Notes under the pieces: generated by a model | Told to the model about the DNA's origin: nothing | What the model saw: the letters and a program-made list of their open reading frames with translations, nothing else | Databases searched by the model: none | Assembly (NCBI GenBank): GCA_003134755.1 | Contig: PLCK01000222.1 | Coordinates: forward strand, 6,270 to 23,441 | DNA from: Actinomycetota bacterium | GTDB taxonomy: Bacteria > Actinomycetota > Actinomycetes > Acidothermales > Acidothermaceae | Length of the DNA: 17,172 bases | Direction: 5' to 3' | Program-made: the position numbers and the translations under genes | Part shown: positions 1 to 6,616 of the stretch, piece by piece | Layout: each line of letters starts with the position of its first letter | Position numbering within the stretch: position 1 is the stretch's first letter

Positions 1-42
1 CGGCCATCGGCTCAGCCGGGTCGGCCATCGGCTCAGCCGGGT
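1..42. repeat. 21-bp tandem repeat, two copies, within recX
   Basis: Two identical 21-base units (1-21 and 22-42) stand head to tail and may continue beyond the window edge. On the minus strand each encodes the heptad DPAEPMA in the recX frame. The unit length keeps the frame. Confidence 0.85.
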
Positions 43-199
43 CGCCGGGCTCCGCCGAGCTCACATAGCCCGTGGAGCCGGCAGAACCCGTGCGGCCGGC
101 AGATCCCGCGCGGCCGGCAGATCCCGTGCGGCCGGCAGAACCGGACGCGTCGGTCAGTCGTGACCGACGAGCCCGGCTGCCGCCGAAGCTGCCTGTCAC
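1..199 (-). CDS. recX: RecX, N-terminal part (regulatory protein, cut by window edge)
   Basis: An open frame on the minus strand begins with GTG at 199-197, overlaps the recA TGA by four bases (GTGA), and runs without a stop to the window edge (66 codons). RecX binds RecA filaments and inhibits or modulates them; in actinobacteria it is normally encoded directly after recA, and that position is the main reason for the call. No conserved RecX helices are in the visible part. What is seen is low complexity: about 19 basic residues, then Ser-Ala-Gly-Arg-Thr-Gly-like hexads (codons about 20-44), then a Pro/Glu/Ala stretch in which DPAEPMA occurs twice. The underlying DNA repeats are 18 and 21 bases, multiples of three, which fits translation. 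A second in-frame GTG at 64-62 could be the true start, leaving the hexads untranslated. Translation is probably coupled to recA. Confidence 0.6.
   Translation of the reverse strand, partial: MTGSFGGSRARRSRLTDASGSAGRTGSAGRAGSAGRTGSAGSTGYVSSAEPGDPAEPMADPAEPMA
77..148. repeat. 18-bp tandem repeat, four imperfect copies, within recX
   Basis: The core gccggcaga recurs at 77, 95, 113 and 131, an exact period of 18 bases. The units differ at a few positions. On the minus strand each unit reads as a Gly-Ser-Ala-Gly-Arg/Ser-Thr/Ala hexad in the recX frame. Spacing without unique spacers rules out a CRISPR array. Confidence 0.85.
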
Positions 200-2349
200 A
201 GGTCGATCGGTACCGGAACGTCGATGGGTACCGGGACGGTCAGATCGATCGGGTCATCGATACGCGCGCCGATGCCCAGCTTCTCTTTGATCTTCTTCTC
301 GATCTCATCTGCGAGGTCGGGGTTGTCGCGCAGGAAGGATCGGGAGTTCTCCTTGCCCTGGCCGAGCTGATCGCCCTCGTAGGTGTACCAGGCACCTGAC
401 TTACGGACGATGCCATTATCGACACCCATATCGATAAGGCTGCCTTCACGACTAATTCCTTGATTGTAAATAATATCAAATTCTGCCTGCCGGAATGGTG
501 GCGCACATTTATTCTTTACGACTTTCGCCCGAGTGCGATTTCCGACCGCTTCTTGGCCGTCTTTCAGTGTCTCGATACGCCTGACATCAATACGAATCGA
601 CGCGTAGAACTTCAACGCTTTTCCACCCGTAGTCGTCTCAGGACTGTTGTGCACCATCACACCGTCGACGAAGTAATTGTGATTGCCCTCTACCTCGATG
701 TCGAAGCGGTGCATCGACCGAGTCTTCGGCTTCACGTGGATGTCGAGGATCTGCGCCGGCACCGGGCGCTCGCTCGGCTCGATGAACTCCGGGTCGAGGT
801 GAAACAAGCCGCGGAACTCAGGCAGTAATTTGTATTCCATCGACGGGTGGATCCAGGGCGCGACGATCGACTGGAACACCCGCGTCGATGCCGTCGAGAA
901 CTGAAGGACCTGCTGCTTTCGGGCGCCACGCGTGGTGAGCTTGACCTCGAGTTTGTGCGTATCGCACAGGTAGTCGATGAGCCGGTCACGAGTGCCCACG
1001 CTCATCGCGTCGACACAGATCTCTACCCGTCCGCTGCCGCCCTGCGTGCGTTCTTGCAGACCCTTCGAGCGCACGGTGAAGCAGCCGTCGTCCATGTACC
1101 AGATCGCCAGTGCGAGCGGCGTGAGCGCCTTGAGGTATTCCTCTGAAAGGTGCTTCTTGCCGTCGCCGAAGTAGACGGCTCGTTGCAGCTCGGCAAGCTC
1201 TGGCAGCGGCGTGAAGTCGGCGAACACCGCGCCAAGCTGATTTTCACGCCGGCTGCACTCGATGTTGCCGAACAGCGACACCTTCCAGTCGAGGTAGTCG
1301 ACCTGCTTGGGACCATGGCCGAGACGGAATCGCACGCCGTTGCGGTCACGGCGGTTCGGCGACAGATTGCCGTCGCCCATCAGAGAGCCGAGCACGACTT
1401 GCCACTGCTGCGGGCTCAACCGCTGACTCTCGGTGACCATGACGCGGTCACCGGCCATGAGCTCGCCCGCTTCTCGCCAACCGCCAGGCGTGCGGATGAG
1501 GTGGTTGGGAGTCGCGGCGAACTGCGCACGTCCGTTGCGGCCCGACTTCGCCACGGTGAACTGAAGAAATTCTTCGGCCACCCCGTTGTCGAACCAGTTG
1601 ACGACCTTGCGCGGCACGATCCGGTCGGTCTCGGGATCGTATGACAGCACCTCGACCGGCATCTTCTGGTTGACGATCTTGCCGATCTTCTCTTGCGTTC
1701 CGTCGGCGAGGGTCACCCGGGTGTTGTAGTTGAAGCACCCGAAGAAGACACCGATCTTCTCGCGCAGCTGGTTGATGAAGATCGCGGTCGTACCGGAGTT
1801 ACTGAGTGCGCCGGTGATCTTGCGTAGTGCCTGGCTCATCAACCGGGCCTGCAGGCCGACGTGGCTGTCGCCCATCTCGCCCTCGATCTCGGCACGCGGA
1901 ACGAGTGCGGCGACTGAGTCGATGACGATGATGTCGATGGCGCCCGACCTGATCAGCGTGTCGGCGATCTCAAGTGCCTGCTCACCGGTGTCGGGCTGGG
2001 AGACCAGGAGCGCGTCGCTGTCGACGCCGAGCTTCTTGGCGTATTCGGGATCGAGGGCGTGCTCGGCGTCGATGAATGCCGCGATGCCGCCGGCTCGCTG
2101 TGCGTTGGCGACCGCGTGCAAGGCCAGCGTCGTCTTGCCGCTGGACTCAGGACCGTAGATCTCGACGACGCGGCCGCGCGGCAGACCGCCGATGCCGAGC
2201 GCGACGTCGAGTGCGATCGACCCGGTCGGGATCACCTCGATCGGTGCCCTGACCTCATCACCCAGGCGCATCACCGACCCTTTGCCATGCGCGCGCTCGA
2301 TCTGGGCGAGTGCGTTCTCGAGTGCCTTTGCGCGGTCGGGTGCTGCCAT
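196..2349 (-). CDS. recA: Recombinase RecA precursor with in-frame intein
   Basis: RecA polymerises on single-stranded DNA, drives ATP-dependent strand exchange and stimulates LexA self-cleavage in the SOS response. The 717-residue precursor has a 204-residue N-extein, a 364-residue intein and a 149-residue C-extein. The spliced product would be 353 residues, normal for RecA. Seen: Walker A GPESSGKT at 66-73, the Walker B region IIVIDSVAAL, and the loop and ATP-binding strand FINQLREKIG ending at the splice site. The C-extein resumes with SPETTTGGKALKFYAS. The residue three before the intein is Phe (VFFG) where most RecA proteins have Met (VMFG). The tail ends in a short VPVPID repeat. ATG at 2349 gives the standard actinobacterial N-terminus; a weak GGGATGG lies about 8 bases upstream. 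An SOS box lies 145 bases upstream, and recX follows with a four-base overlap. Codons between about 395 and 660 are unusually A/T-rich compared with the rest. Confidence 0.97.
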   Translation of the reverse strand: MAAPDRAKALENALAQIERAHGKGSVMRLGDEVRAPIEVIPTGSIALDVALGIGGLPRGRVVEIYGPESSGKTTLALHAVANAQRAGGIAAFIDAEHALDPEYAKKLGVDSDALLVSQPDTGEQALEIADTLIRSGAIDIIVIDSVAALVPRAEIEGEMGDSHVGLQARLMSQALRKITGALSNSGTTAIFINQLREKIGVFFGCFNYNTRVTLADGTQEKIGKIVNQKMPVEVLSYDPETDRIVPRKVVNWFDNGVAEEFLQFTVAKSGRNGRAQFAATPNHLIRTPGGWREAGELMAGDRVMVTESQRLSPQQWQVVLGSLMGDGNLSPNRRDRNGVRFRLGHGPKQVDYLDWKVSLFGNIECSRRENQLGAVFADFTPLPELAELQRAVYFGDGKKHLSEEYLKALTPLALAIWYMDDGCFTVRSKGLQERTQGGSGRVEICVDAMSVGTRDRLIDYLCDTHKLEVKLTTRGARKQQVLQFSTASTRVFQSIVAPWIHPSMEYKLLPEFRGLFHLDPEFIEPSERPVPAQILDIHVKPKTRSMHRFDIEVEGNHNYFVDGVMVHNSPETTTGGKALKFYASIRIDVRRIETLKDGQEAVGNRTRAKVVKNKCAPPFRQAEFDIIYNQGISREGSLIDMGVDNGIVRKSGAWYTYEGDQLGQGKENSRSFLRDNPDLADEIEKKIKEKLGIGARIDDPIDLTVPVPIDVPVPIDL
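646..1737 (-). mobile_element. RecA intein (RecA-b site) with LAGLIDADG homing endonuclease
   Basis: A self-splicing protein insertion of 364 residues lies between Gly204 and the Ser that follows. All splicing blocks are present (intein numbering): Cys1 in CFNYNTRVTLADG; block B TPNHLI at 76-81 with His79; block F around 345-353; and the C-terminal VHN (His363, Asn364) followed by the Ser nucleophile. Two LAGLIDADG helices are visible, VVLGSLMGDG at 114-123 and LALAIWYMDDG at 208-218. Both keep acidic residues, so the endonuclease may be active and could home into intein-free recA alleles. Site (FG|SPETTT), length and sequence style match the M. leprae RecA intein and not the M. tuberculosis one, which sits later in the protein, just before a Cys. 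The intein is G+C-rich (72% in 1441-1500), so it looks adapted to this or another high-G+C host. Confidence 0.96.
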
Positions 2350-2486
2350 GTGAGTGCCATCCCGTTCGGGTCGCCGGAGTTCATCAAGCTGAGATCACGT
2401 CAAGCACGATGCGGACGACATTAGGCGGCGGGTCTGCCATTTCTGGGGTGCCGACACGCCGCTGTGGATCGGTCCGACACCTGTGG

Positions 2487-2509
2487 AGACTAACCGAACA
2501 CCTGTTCGA
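2487..2509 (-). promoter_or_regulatory. recA promoter with LexA (SOS) box
   Basis: CCGAACACCTGTTCGA at 2494-2509 matches the actinobacterial/Gram-positive LexA operator (TCGAAC-N4-GTTCGA) except for one outer base. On the minus strand it is followed directly by TAGTCT (2492-2487), which fits the TANNNT -10 element. LexA bound here would cover the -35/spacer region of this promoter. The start site would be near 2480, giving recA a leader of about 130 bases. The box lies between the DUF3046 gene and recA, so it most likely serves recA-recX. Confidence 0.85.
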
Positions 2510-2536
2510 ACAGCGGCGACACGCCGACAGGTCGGT

Positions 2537-2731
2537 TCAGCGAAGCTTGGCCGGCACCTCGACGGTCCGGCAGACCGCGCGCCAGACCTCCTGGGCGTCG
2601 ACTCCCTGGGCCAGCGCCTCGTCGATCGTGCGACCGCCGAGCTCGGCGAGCACGAAGTCATGAGCAAACGAAGCGGCGTAGCTCGGCCCGAAATGCTGGC
2701 CCATCCGGCCCCAGAAGTCAGTCAGTCGCAC
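2537..2731 (-). CDS. DUF3046 family small protein
   Basis: This 64-residue protein begins VRLTDFWGRM and ends with EVPAKLR. The pattern RLTDFW, then LAELGGRT-DEAL, then EVWRAVC is that of the DUF3046 family, short actinobacterial proteins of unknown function usually encoded just upstream of recA. The family's normal length and first residues decide the GTG start at 2731; the open frame upstream has no family resemblance. CATACT (2743-2738), a -10-like hexamer, ends six bases before the GTG, so the transcript may be leaderless. It is encoded on the same strand as recA with a 187-base gap that holds the SOS promoter. Confidence 0.9.
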   Translation of the reverse strand: MRLTDFWGRMGQHFGPSYAASFAHDFVLAELGGRTIDEALAQGVDAQEVWRAVCRTVEVPAKLR

Positions 2732-2846
2732 CGCCGCAGTATGCCTGCCCCCGGTGCCTGCCGCGGGGCCCCCACGACCCCCATGCACCCAATCCCCCGG
2801 TCGAGGCGTCCACGGATGGAGACTCCGAACAACCGGCCCGACGATC

Positions 2847-4493
2847 GTGAGGAACCCCATCAACCGGCGCGATTTCCTGCGATTGGCCGGCGCAACCGCC
2901 CTCACAGGAGCTATCGGCGCCGTTGAGGGTTGTACGAACACAAGCCCGAACTCCAGCCGGACGCCGTCCCCTGGCGTCTCGTCGACGGCGCCCAGGCCGG
3001 CGGCAATCTCGTCCACGACGGCAAGCGCCAGCGCCCGACCGACCGCAACCGAGATCGCCGATCTCGACGCGCTCGCGAAGTCCCTCGGAGATCGGCTGCT
3101 GCGACCGGCCGACCAGGGCTACCTCGCCGCTGCGCAGCTCTACTCGACCCGGTTCGACGGCGTCCGCCCGATCGCCATCGCCCGGTGCGCGTCGGCCGCA
3201 GACGTGAAGCGTTGCCTGGAATTCGTCCGGACAACCGGCACGCCTGTCGCGGCCCGCAGCGGCGGCCACAGTTACGCCGGCTACTCCACGACGTCCGGGT
3301 TTGTTATCGACGTCGGACCCATGAAGCAGGTCGAACGCGGCGCAAGTGCGAACACGGCCCGGGTCGGCGCCGGGGCGACACTGATCGACGTCTACTCCGC
3401 CCTCGCCGCCATGAACCAGGGCGTGCCCGGCGGATCGTGTCCGTCGGTGGGAATCACCGGCTCGACGCTCGGCGGCGGCATCGGCGTCGTCGGCCGAAAG
3501 TACGGGCTCAGTTGCGACGCCCTGACCGCGGTCGAGCTGGTCACGGCTGACGGAAACTCCATACGTTGCAGCGAAAACAGCGAGCCAGAGCTCTTCTGGG
3601 CCCACCGCGGAGGCGGCGGCGGCAACTTCGGCGTCGTCACGGCCCTGGAGTTCCGCACCCATGCAACGCGTTCGCTCACCCGATTCCTGGCGCGATGGGA
3701 CTGGTCGCACGCCAACGCCGTCGTGTCCGCGTGGCAGCAGTGGATGCCGGCGGCTCCCGACGAGCTGTGGTCGAGCCTTCATCTGGACGGCGCGGGGTCG
3801 GCGTCCGACCAAGCTCACGTCTACGTCAGCGGCGTCTACGTCGGCGCGGCGGACGCGTTCCAGCCCCTACTCGATCAGCTGATTGCCGCCGCACGGGCGC
3901 CGACGACAACCCGCTTCGTCAACGAAGACAACTACCTGCGAACCATGTTCGTCGAGGGCGGGTGCGCAACTCTGTCGGACGAGGCCTGCCACACACCAGA
4001 CACCGAACCCGGCGGGAAGCTCGGCAGGGAGGCCAATGACGCACGGTCCGACTTCTTCACCCAGCCGTTGACCGGGGCGGGCATCGACGTCCTGCTGCAT
4101 GCGATAGAAGGCAGGCGCAGTCTCGGGCTGCCCGGCGGGAGCGTGCTGTTCGACGCCTACGGCGGGGCCATCAACGCGGTGGAGCCGGCCGACACCGCTT
4201 TCGTGAATCGCGACACGATCGGCTGCCTGCAATACGTGGCACCACGGCCGGCGGGAGCTCCCGCGGCCACGCTCACAGCCAACCAGTCCTGGCTTGACGC
4301 CCTCTACGTAGCCATGCGGCCACACGTCAGCGGGTTCGCCTATCTCAACTACATCGACCCGAGCCTGGCCGACTGGCAGCACGCCTACTACGGTGCCAAC
4401 CTCGGTCGCCTGGTGAGCGTCAAAGCCGCAGCCGACCCAGCCGAACTCTTCGCCTTCAGACAGGGCGTGCCGACCCGCCTTCCGAGCCCCTGA
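2847..4493 (+). CDS. Tat-exported FAD-linked oxidase (berberine bridge enzyme type)
   Basis: The product is 548 residues from the GTG at 2847, chosen because it puts a compact twin-arginine signal at the N-terminus (RRDFLRLAG at 7-15). The nearby upstream ATG at 2754 would bury that signal 31 residues inside. A Cys at 29 after AVEG resembles a poor lipobox (Glu at -2), so membrane anchoring is possible but doubtful. A Ser/Thr/Pro-rich linker follows. The FAD-binding PCMH domain (about 90-270) has RSGGHSYAGYS with His141 and GGSCPSVGITG with Cys198, the two positions that hold FAD covalently in bicovalent flavoproteins of this family. The C-terminal berberine-like domain has YLNYIDPSLADW and YYGANLGRL from 499. 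Relatives oxidise sugars, alkaloids or polyketides with oxygen; the substrate here cannot be told. It diverges from DUF3046 across 115 bases. No clear ribosome-binding site is seen, so the start is uncertain. Confidence 0.88.
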   Translation: MRNPINRRDFLRLAGATALTGAIGAVEGCTNTSPNSSRTPSPGVSSTAPRPAAISSTTASASARPTATEIADLDALAKSLGDRLLRPADQGYLAAAQLYSTRFDGVRPIAIARCASAADVKRCLEFVRTTGTPVAARSGGHSYAGYSTTSGFVIDVGPMKQVERGASANTARVGAGATLIDVYSALAAMNQGVPGGSCPSVGITGSTLGGGIGVVGRKYGLSCDALTAVELVTADGNSIRCSENSEPELFWAHRGGGGGNFGVVTALEFRTHATRSLTRFLARWDWSHANAVVSAWQQWMPAAPDELWSSLHLDGAGSASDQAHVYVSGVYVGAADAFQPLLDQLIAAARAPTTTRFVNEDNYLRTMFVEGGCATLSDEACHTPDTEPGGKLGREANDARSDFFTQPLTGAGIDVLLHAIEGRRSLGLPGGSVLFDAYGGAINAVEPADTAFVNRDTIGCLQYVAPRPAGAPAATLTANQSWLDALYVAMRPHVSGFAYLNYIDPSLADWQHAYYGANLGRLVSVKAAADPAELFAFRQGVPTRLPSP

Positions 4494-4533
4494 GCACCCG
4501 TACGCTCGACCCCGGGCCCGGCAGTCGTGGCAT
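4494..4533. other. Short intergenic stretch after the oxidase gene
   Basis: This 40-base gap between the oxidase stop and the ECF promoter candidate holds only a 10-base palindrome, CCGGGCCCGG (4512-4521). No T-run follows, so termination of the oxidase transcript here is unproven. Confidence 0.4.
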
Positions 4534-4559
4534 GCAACCGAACGACTCGGACCGGCGTC
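4534..4559 (+). promoter_or_regulatory. Candidate ECF-sigma promoter upstream of the sigma factor gene
   Basis: GCAACC (4534-4539) and CGTC (4556-4559) are separated by 16 bases, matching the AAC-type -35 and CGTC-type -10 elements that ECF sigma factors recognise. The start site would be near 4566, about 25 bases before the sigma factor start codon. ECF sigma factors often transcribe their own gene, so autoregulation is the natural reading; it is inferred from pattern and position only. Confidence 0.5.
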
Positions 4560-4589
4560 CTCAGTACGTACAACACGCCCGGGGTGATT

Positions 4590-5138
4590 GTGGACGAGGA
4601 GCGGCGACAGGCCTTCGACGAGTTCGCCCGCGCCCGCATGCCGGAACTTCTGCGTTTTGGCCACGCCCTGACCGGAAGCCCGCATGCCGCAGCCGATCTC
4701 GTCCAGGACGCACTCGAGCGCACGATGCTCGCGTGGTCGCGAGTCGAGAACCAAGGCGATCCGGAGGGTTATGTGCGGCGCATCATGGTGAACCGCAATA
4801 TCAGCATCTGGCGGCGGCACCGCCGCGAGACGCTGGTCCTCGAGATCCCCGAGGACGCCGGCCAGCGCTGGTCGGCGACGCGTCGTGAGCCGGTCGTGCG
4901 TGATCTCGCCCTGTGGGACCGCATCCGCGCACTCCCCCCACGGCAGCGGACCGTGATCGTGCTCCGTTACTACGAAGACATGTCAGAGGCGCAGATCGCG
5001 GCCGTCATGGGCTCGTCAGTCGGCACGGTGAAAAGCCAGGCCTCGCGGGCGCTCGCCAGCCTGCGTCGCGACTCGCACTACTTCGAGGAGTCGGACGCCG
5101 CACCGCACCGCGCACCTACCGACGAGGTGACGTCATGA
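4590..5138 (+). CDS. ECF sigma factor, SigE family
   Basis: This 182-residue sigma-70-family factor contains only regions 2 and 4. Region 2 spans about 8-75 and includes the core-binding stretch DLVQDALERTMLAW and the -10-reading segment GYVRRIMVNRNISIWRR. Region 4 (about 112-160) has LPPRQRTVIVLRYYEDMSEAQIAAVMG and the recognition helix VGTVKSQASRAL. It resembles the actinobacterial group commonly annotated as SigE-family ECF. Starting at GTG 4590 gives MDEERRQAFDEF, the usual N-terminal style, with GGGG five bases upstream; a GTG at 4584 is a close alternative. An ECF-type promoter candidate lies just upstream. Its stop overlaps the start of the next gene (ATGA), so the two are translationally coupled and probably act together, with the partner as sensor or inhibitor. 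Confidence 0.9.
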   Translation: MDEERRQAFDEFARARMPELLRFGHALTGSPHAAADLVQDALERTMLAWSRVENQGDPEGYVRRIMVNRNISIWRRHRRETLVLEIPEDAGQRWSATRREPVVRDLALWDRIRALPPRQRTVIVLRYYEDMSEAQIAAVMGSSVGTVKSQASRALASLRRDSHYFEESDAAPHRAPTDEVTS

Positions 5139-6517
5139 GCCCCGATAGGCGGGACGACGACCTCGAGCGCCGGCTGCGCGACGTCCTGCATGACAGTGCT
5201 CTTGGTCAACCGGTCGAACCCGATGCGATCGAGCGGATCCATGCCGGTGCGCGCCGGCGGCAGCTTCGGCGCAACGCCGTGAGCAGCCTCGGAGCAGTCG
5301 CAGTCATCGCCATCGCCGCCGCCGGCATCGCGTTGCGCCCGCACGGCCACGCCGCCGTCATCGCCGCCGCTTCGCAGACCCCGACGGTGACTCATTCGGC
5401 CGAGCCCTCGCCGTCCAGCGCCTCCTCTGCCCCGGCAATCGCGCCCTCAGTTTCGCCGAGCACCGTCCCGACGAACTCGAACCTTTCGGCATCGGCGACG
5501 TCCTCGGCGCCCGGGTTCCAACCCGTCTCGGTATCCGCAGTGAGTACCAACACGTATTGGGTTTTGGGGCGCGGCGCTTGTGTCGTCGGAGCATCCTGCG
5601 CCGCCGTTGTGGAGCAGACCACCGACGGCGGCAAGACATTCAAGCGCCTCGGCCAGCTGGCCGACGGAAGCCCGCTGCCGCCCGTGCCGTCCGACAGCGG
5701 CACGGGCAGCGGCACAACTGTCCACGACATCCGGTTTGGCGATGGACACTACGGCTGGATGTACGGCGGAGCGCTGTACGCGACCCGCGACGGCGGCGCG
5801 ACATGGTCCCCTGACAGTTCGATTCCGAACGACGTCGTCGACCTCGCAGCTGCAAGCGGCGATGTCTGGGCGGTGACGCTCAGAGTTGTCGGCAGCAGCG
5901 AGTCGTACGGCCTTTACCACGCCACGTACGGCAGCGGCGGAACGAGCGCGTGGTCAGAGGTTCAACTCGGAGTCACGTTCAGCACACAGCCACGACTTGC
6001 GGTGACAGGCAAGACGGCGTTGCTGCTCGACCTGCCATCCACGGGCCAATCCGAGACGTTCGTCATTGCCAATGGTGGTGCGAGCTATTCCAAGCACGCC
6101 GGACCTTGCGGCGTGCAGCAACAAGCGGCGCAAGATGTCGGGTCGCTCTCCGTAGCTGGAGACGGCTCCCTTTGGGCGCTCTGCCTGTCCGGATCAGGGC
6201 ATTCGAGTGCCGAGTTCGTATCCGCGGACCAAGGCGCCCACTGGGCGCAGTCCACCTTCCCCCTGGTCACGTACCTGATAGGTGGCGTCGACGCCACCCA
6301 CGCGGTGGTCTACGACGATCGCGAACTCGACCTGATCTCCCTCAGCGGCGGGTCGCCCGTGGGTTCTCCGCCCAATGCCACTTCCGCTGCAGCCGCCGGC
6401 TTCATCGGCTTCACCACGAACAAGGTCGGCTTCCTGATCGCCTACGTGCAGCAGACGGGCAACCAGCTCTGGCGGACGACCGACGGCGGCAAGACGTGGG
6501 CCGTCGTCACCTTCTGA
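5135..6517 (+). CDS. Membrane protein with extracellular Asp-box (BNR/Ycf48-like) propeller; sigma factor partner
   Basis: This 460-residue protein is encoded from the ATG at 5135, which overlaps the sigma factor stop and is preceded by GAGGTGA four bases upstream. A charged cytoplasmic N-terminus of about 47 residues (DDLERRLRDVLHDSALG...) leads into one hydrophobic helix (about 48-67), a Ser/Pro/Thr/Ala-rich spacer (about 80-135), and a large extracellular domain. That domain carries the Asp-box motifs TTDGGKTF (162), TRDGGATW (217), SADQGAHW (363) and TTDGGKTW (448), plus a degenerate one near 311. Such boxes mark beta-propeller blades of BNR/sialidase-like and Ycf48-like proteins. The topology matches single-pass anti-sigma factors, but the N-terminus has no Cys and thus no zinc anti-sigma motif. 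I infer a sensor or regulator of the upstream sigma factor; ligand and mechanism are unknown. Several Cys in the propeller could form disulfides. Confidence 0.82.
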   Translation: MSPDRRDDDLERRLRDVLHDSALGQPVEPDAIERIHAGARRRQLRRNAVSSLGAVAVIAIAAAGIALRPHGHAAVIAAASQTPTVTHSAEPSPSSASSAPAIAPSVSPSTVPTNSNLSASATSSAPGFQPVSVSAVSTNTYWVLGRGACVVGASCAAVVEQTTDGGKTFKRLGQLADGSPLPPVPSDSGTGSGTTVHDIRFGDGHYGWMYGGALYATRDGGATWSPDSSIPNDVVDLAAASGDVWAVTLRVVGSSESYGLYHATYGSGGTSAWSEVQLGVTFSTQPRLAVTGKTALLLDLPSTGQSETFVIANGGASYSKHAGPCGVQQQAAQDVGSLSVAGDGSLWALCLSGSGHSSAEFVSADQGAHWAQSTFPLVTYLIGGVDATHAVVYDDRELDLISLSGGSPVGSPPNATSAAAAGFIGFTTNKVGFLIAYVQQTGNQLWRTTDGGKTWAVVTF

Positions 6518-6541
6518 CGCGACGACCGCACGAGCATCTAC

Positions 6542-6553
6542 GTAGTCGACTAC
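6542..6553. promoter_or_regulatory. 12-bp perfect palindrome in the 6518-6616 intergenic gap
   Basis: GTAGTCGACTAC is a perfect 12-base palindrome between the propeller gene and the lipoprotein gene. It lies 75 bases upstream of the lipoprotein start and some 25 bases before a possible -10 (TATCGT, 6579-6584). It could be an operator; with no loop or T-run it is not a terminator. A chance SalI-centred palindrome is also possible. Confidence 0.2.
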
Positions 6554-6616
6554 TGATGCCCTCCCGCCGCTGATTTCCTATCGTGACTCGGGATCACGTT
6601 GTGCTGGGGAGGGTCC

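Noticed and set aside
77..148. Short regularly spaced repeats as a CRISPR array
   Set aside because: The period is only 18 bases with no unique spacers between units, and the repeats are frame-keeping within a coding frame.
72..290. Plus-strand frame rich in Pro/Ala/Glu across the left-end repeats
   Set aside because: It is antisense to recA and recX; repeats in a G+C-rich tract keep several frames open. The minus-strand frame fits recX position and start overlap better.
540..560. Intein at the M. tuberculosis RecA position (before Cys in NKCAPP)
   Set aside because: The C-extein reads straight through KNKCAPPF with no insertion; the only intein is at FG|SPETTT.
2418..2423. TAATGT on the minus strand as a second recA -10
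   Set aside because: No acceptable -35 lies at normal spacing and the TAGTCT next to the SOS box is a better candidate; it cannot be excluded without start mapping.
2718..3818. 366-codon minus-strand frame opposite the oxidase gene
   Set aside because: It has no recognisable domain and biased composition typical of an antisense frame in G+C-rich DNA; the plus-strand frame has clear FAD-oxidase motifs.
4512..4521. CCGGGCCCGG palindrome as a terminator of the oxidase gene
   Set aside because: It is only ten bases, with no loop and no T-run.
3867..4820. 317-codon minus-strand frame across the oxidase and sigma genes
   Set aside because: It spans two well-supported plus-strand genes and shows no family features.
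4913..5134. Upstream extension of the propeller protein to an ATG at 4913
   Set aside because: It would overlap most of sigma region 4 in another frame; ATG 5135 has a good ribosome-binding site and four-base coupling.
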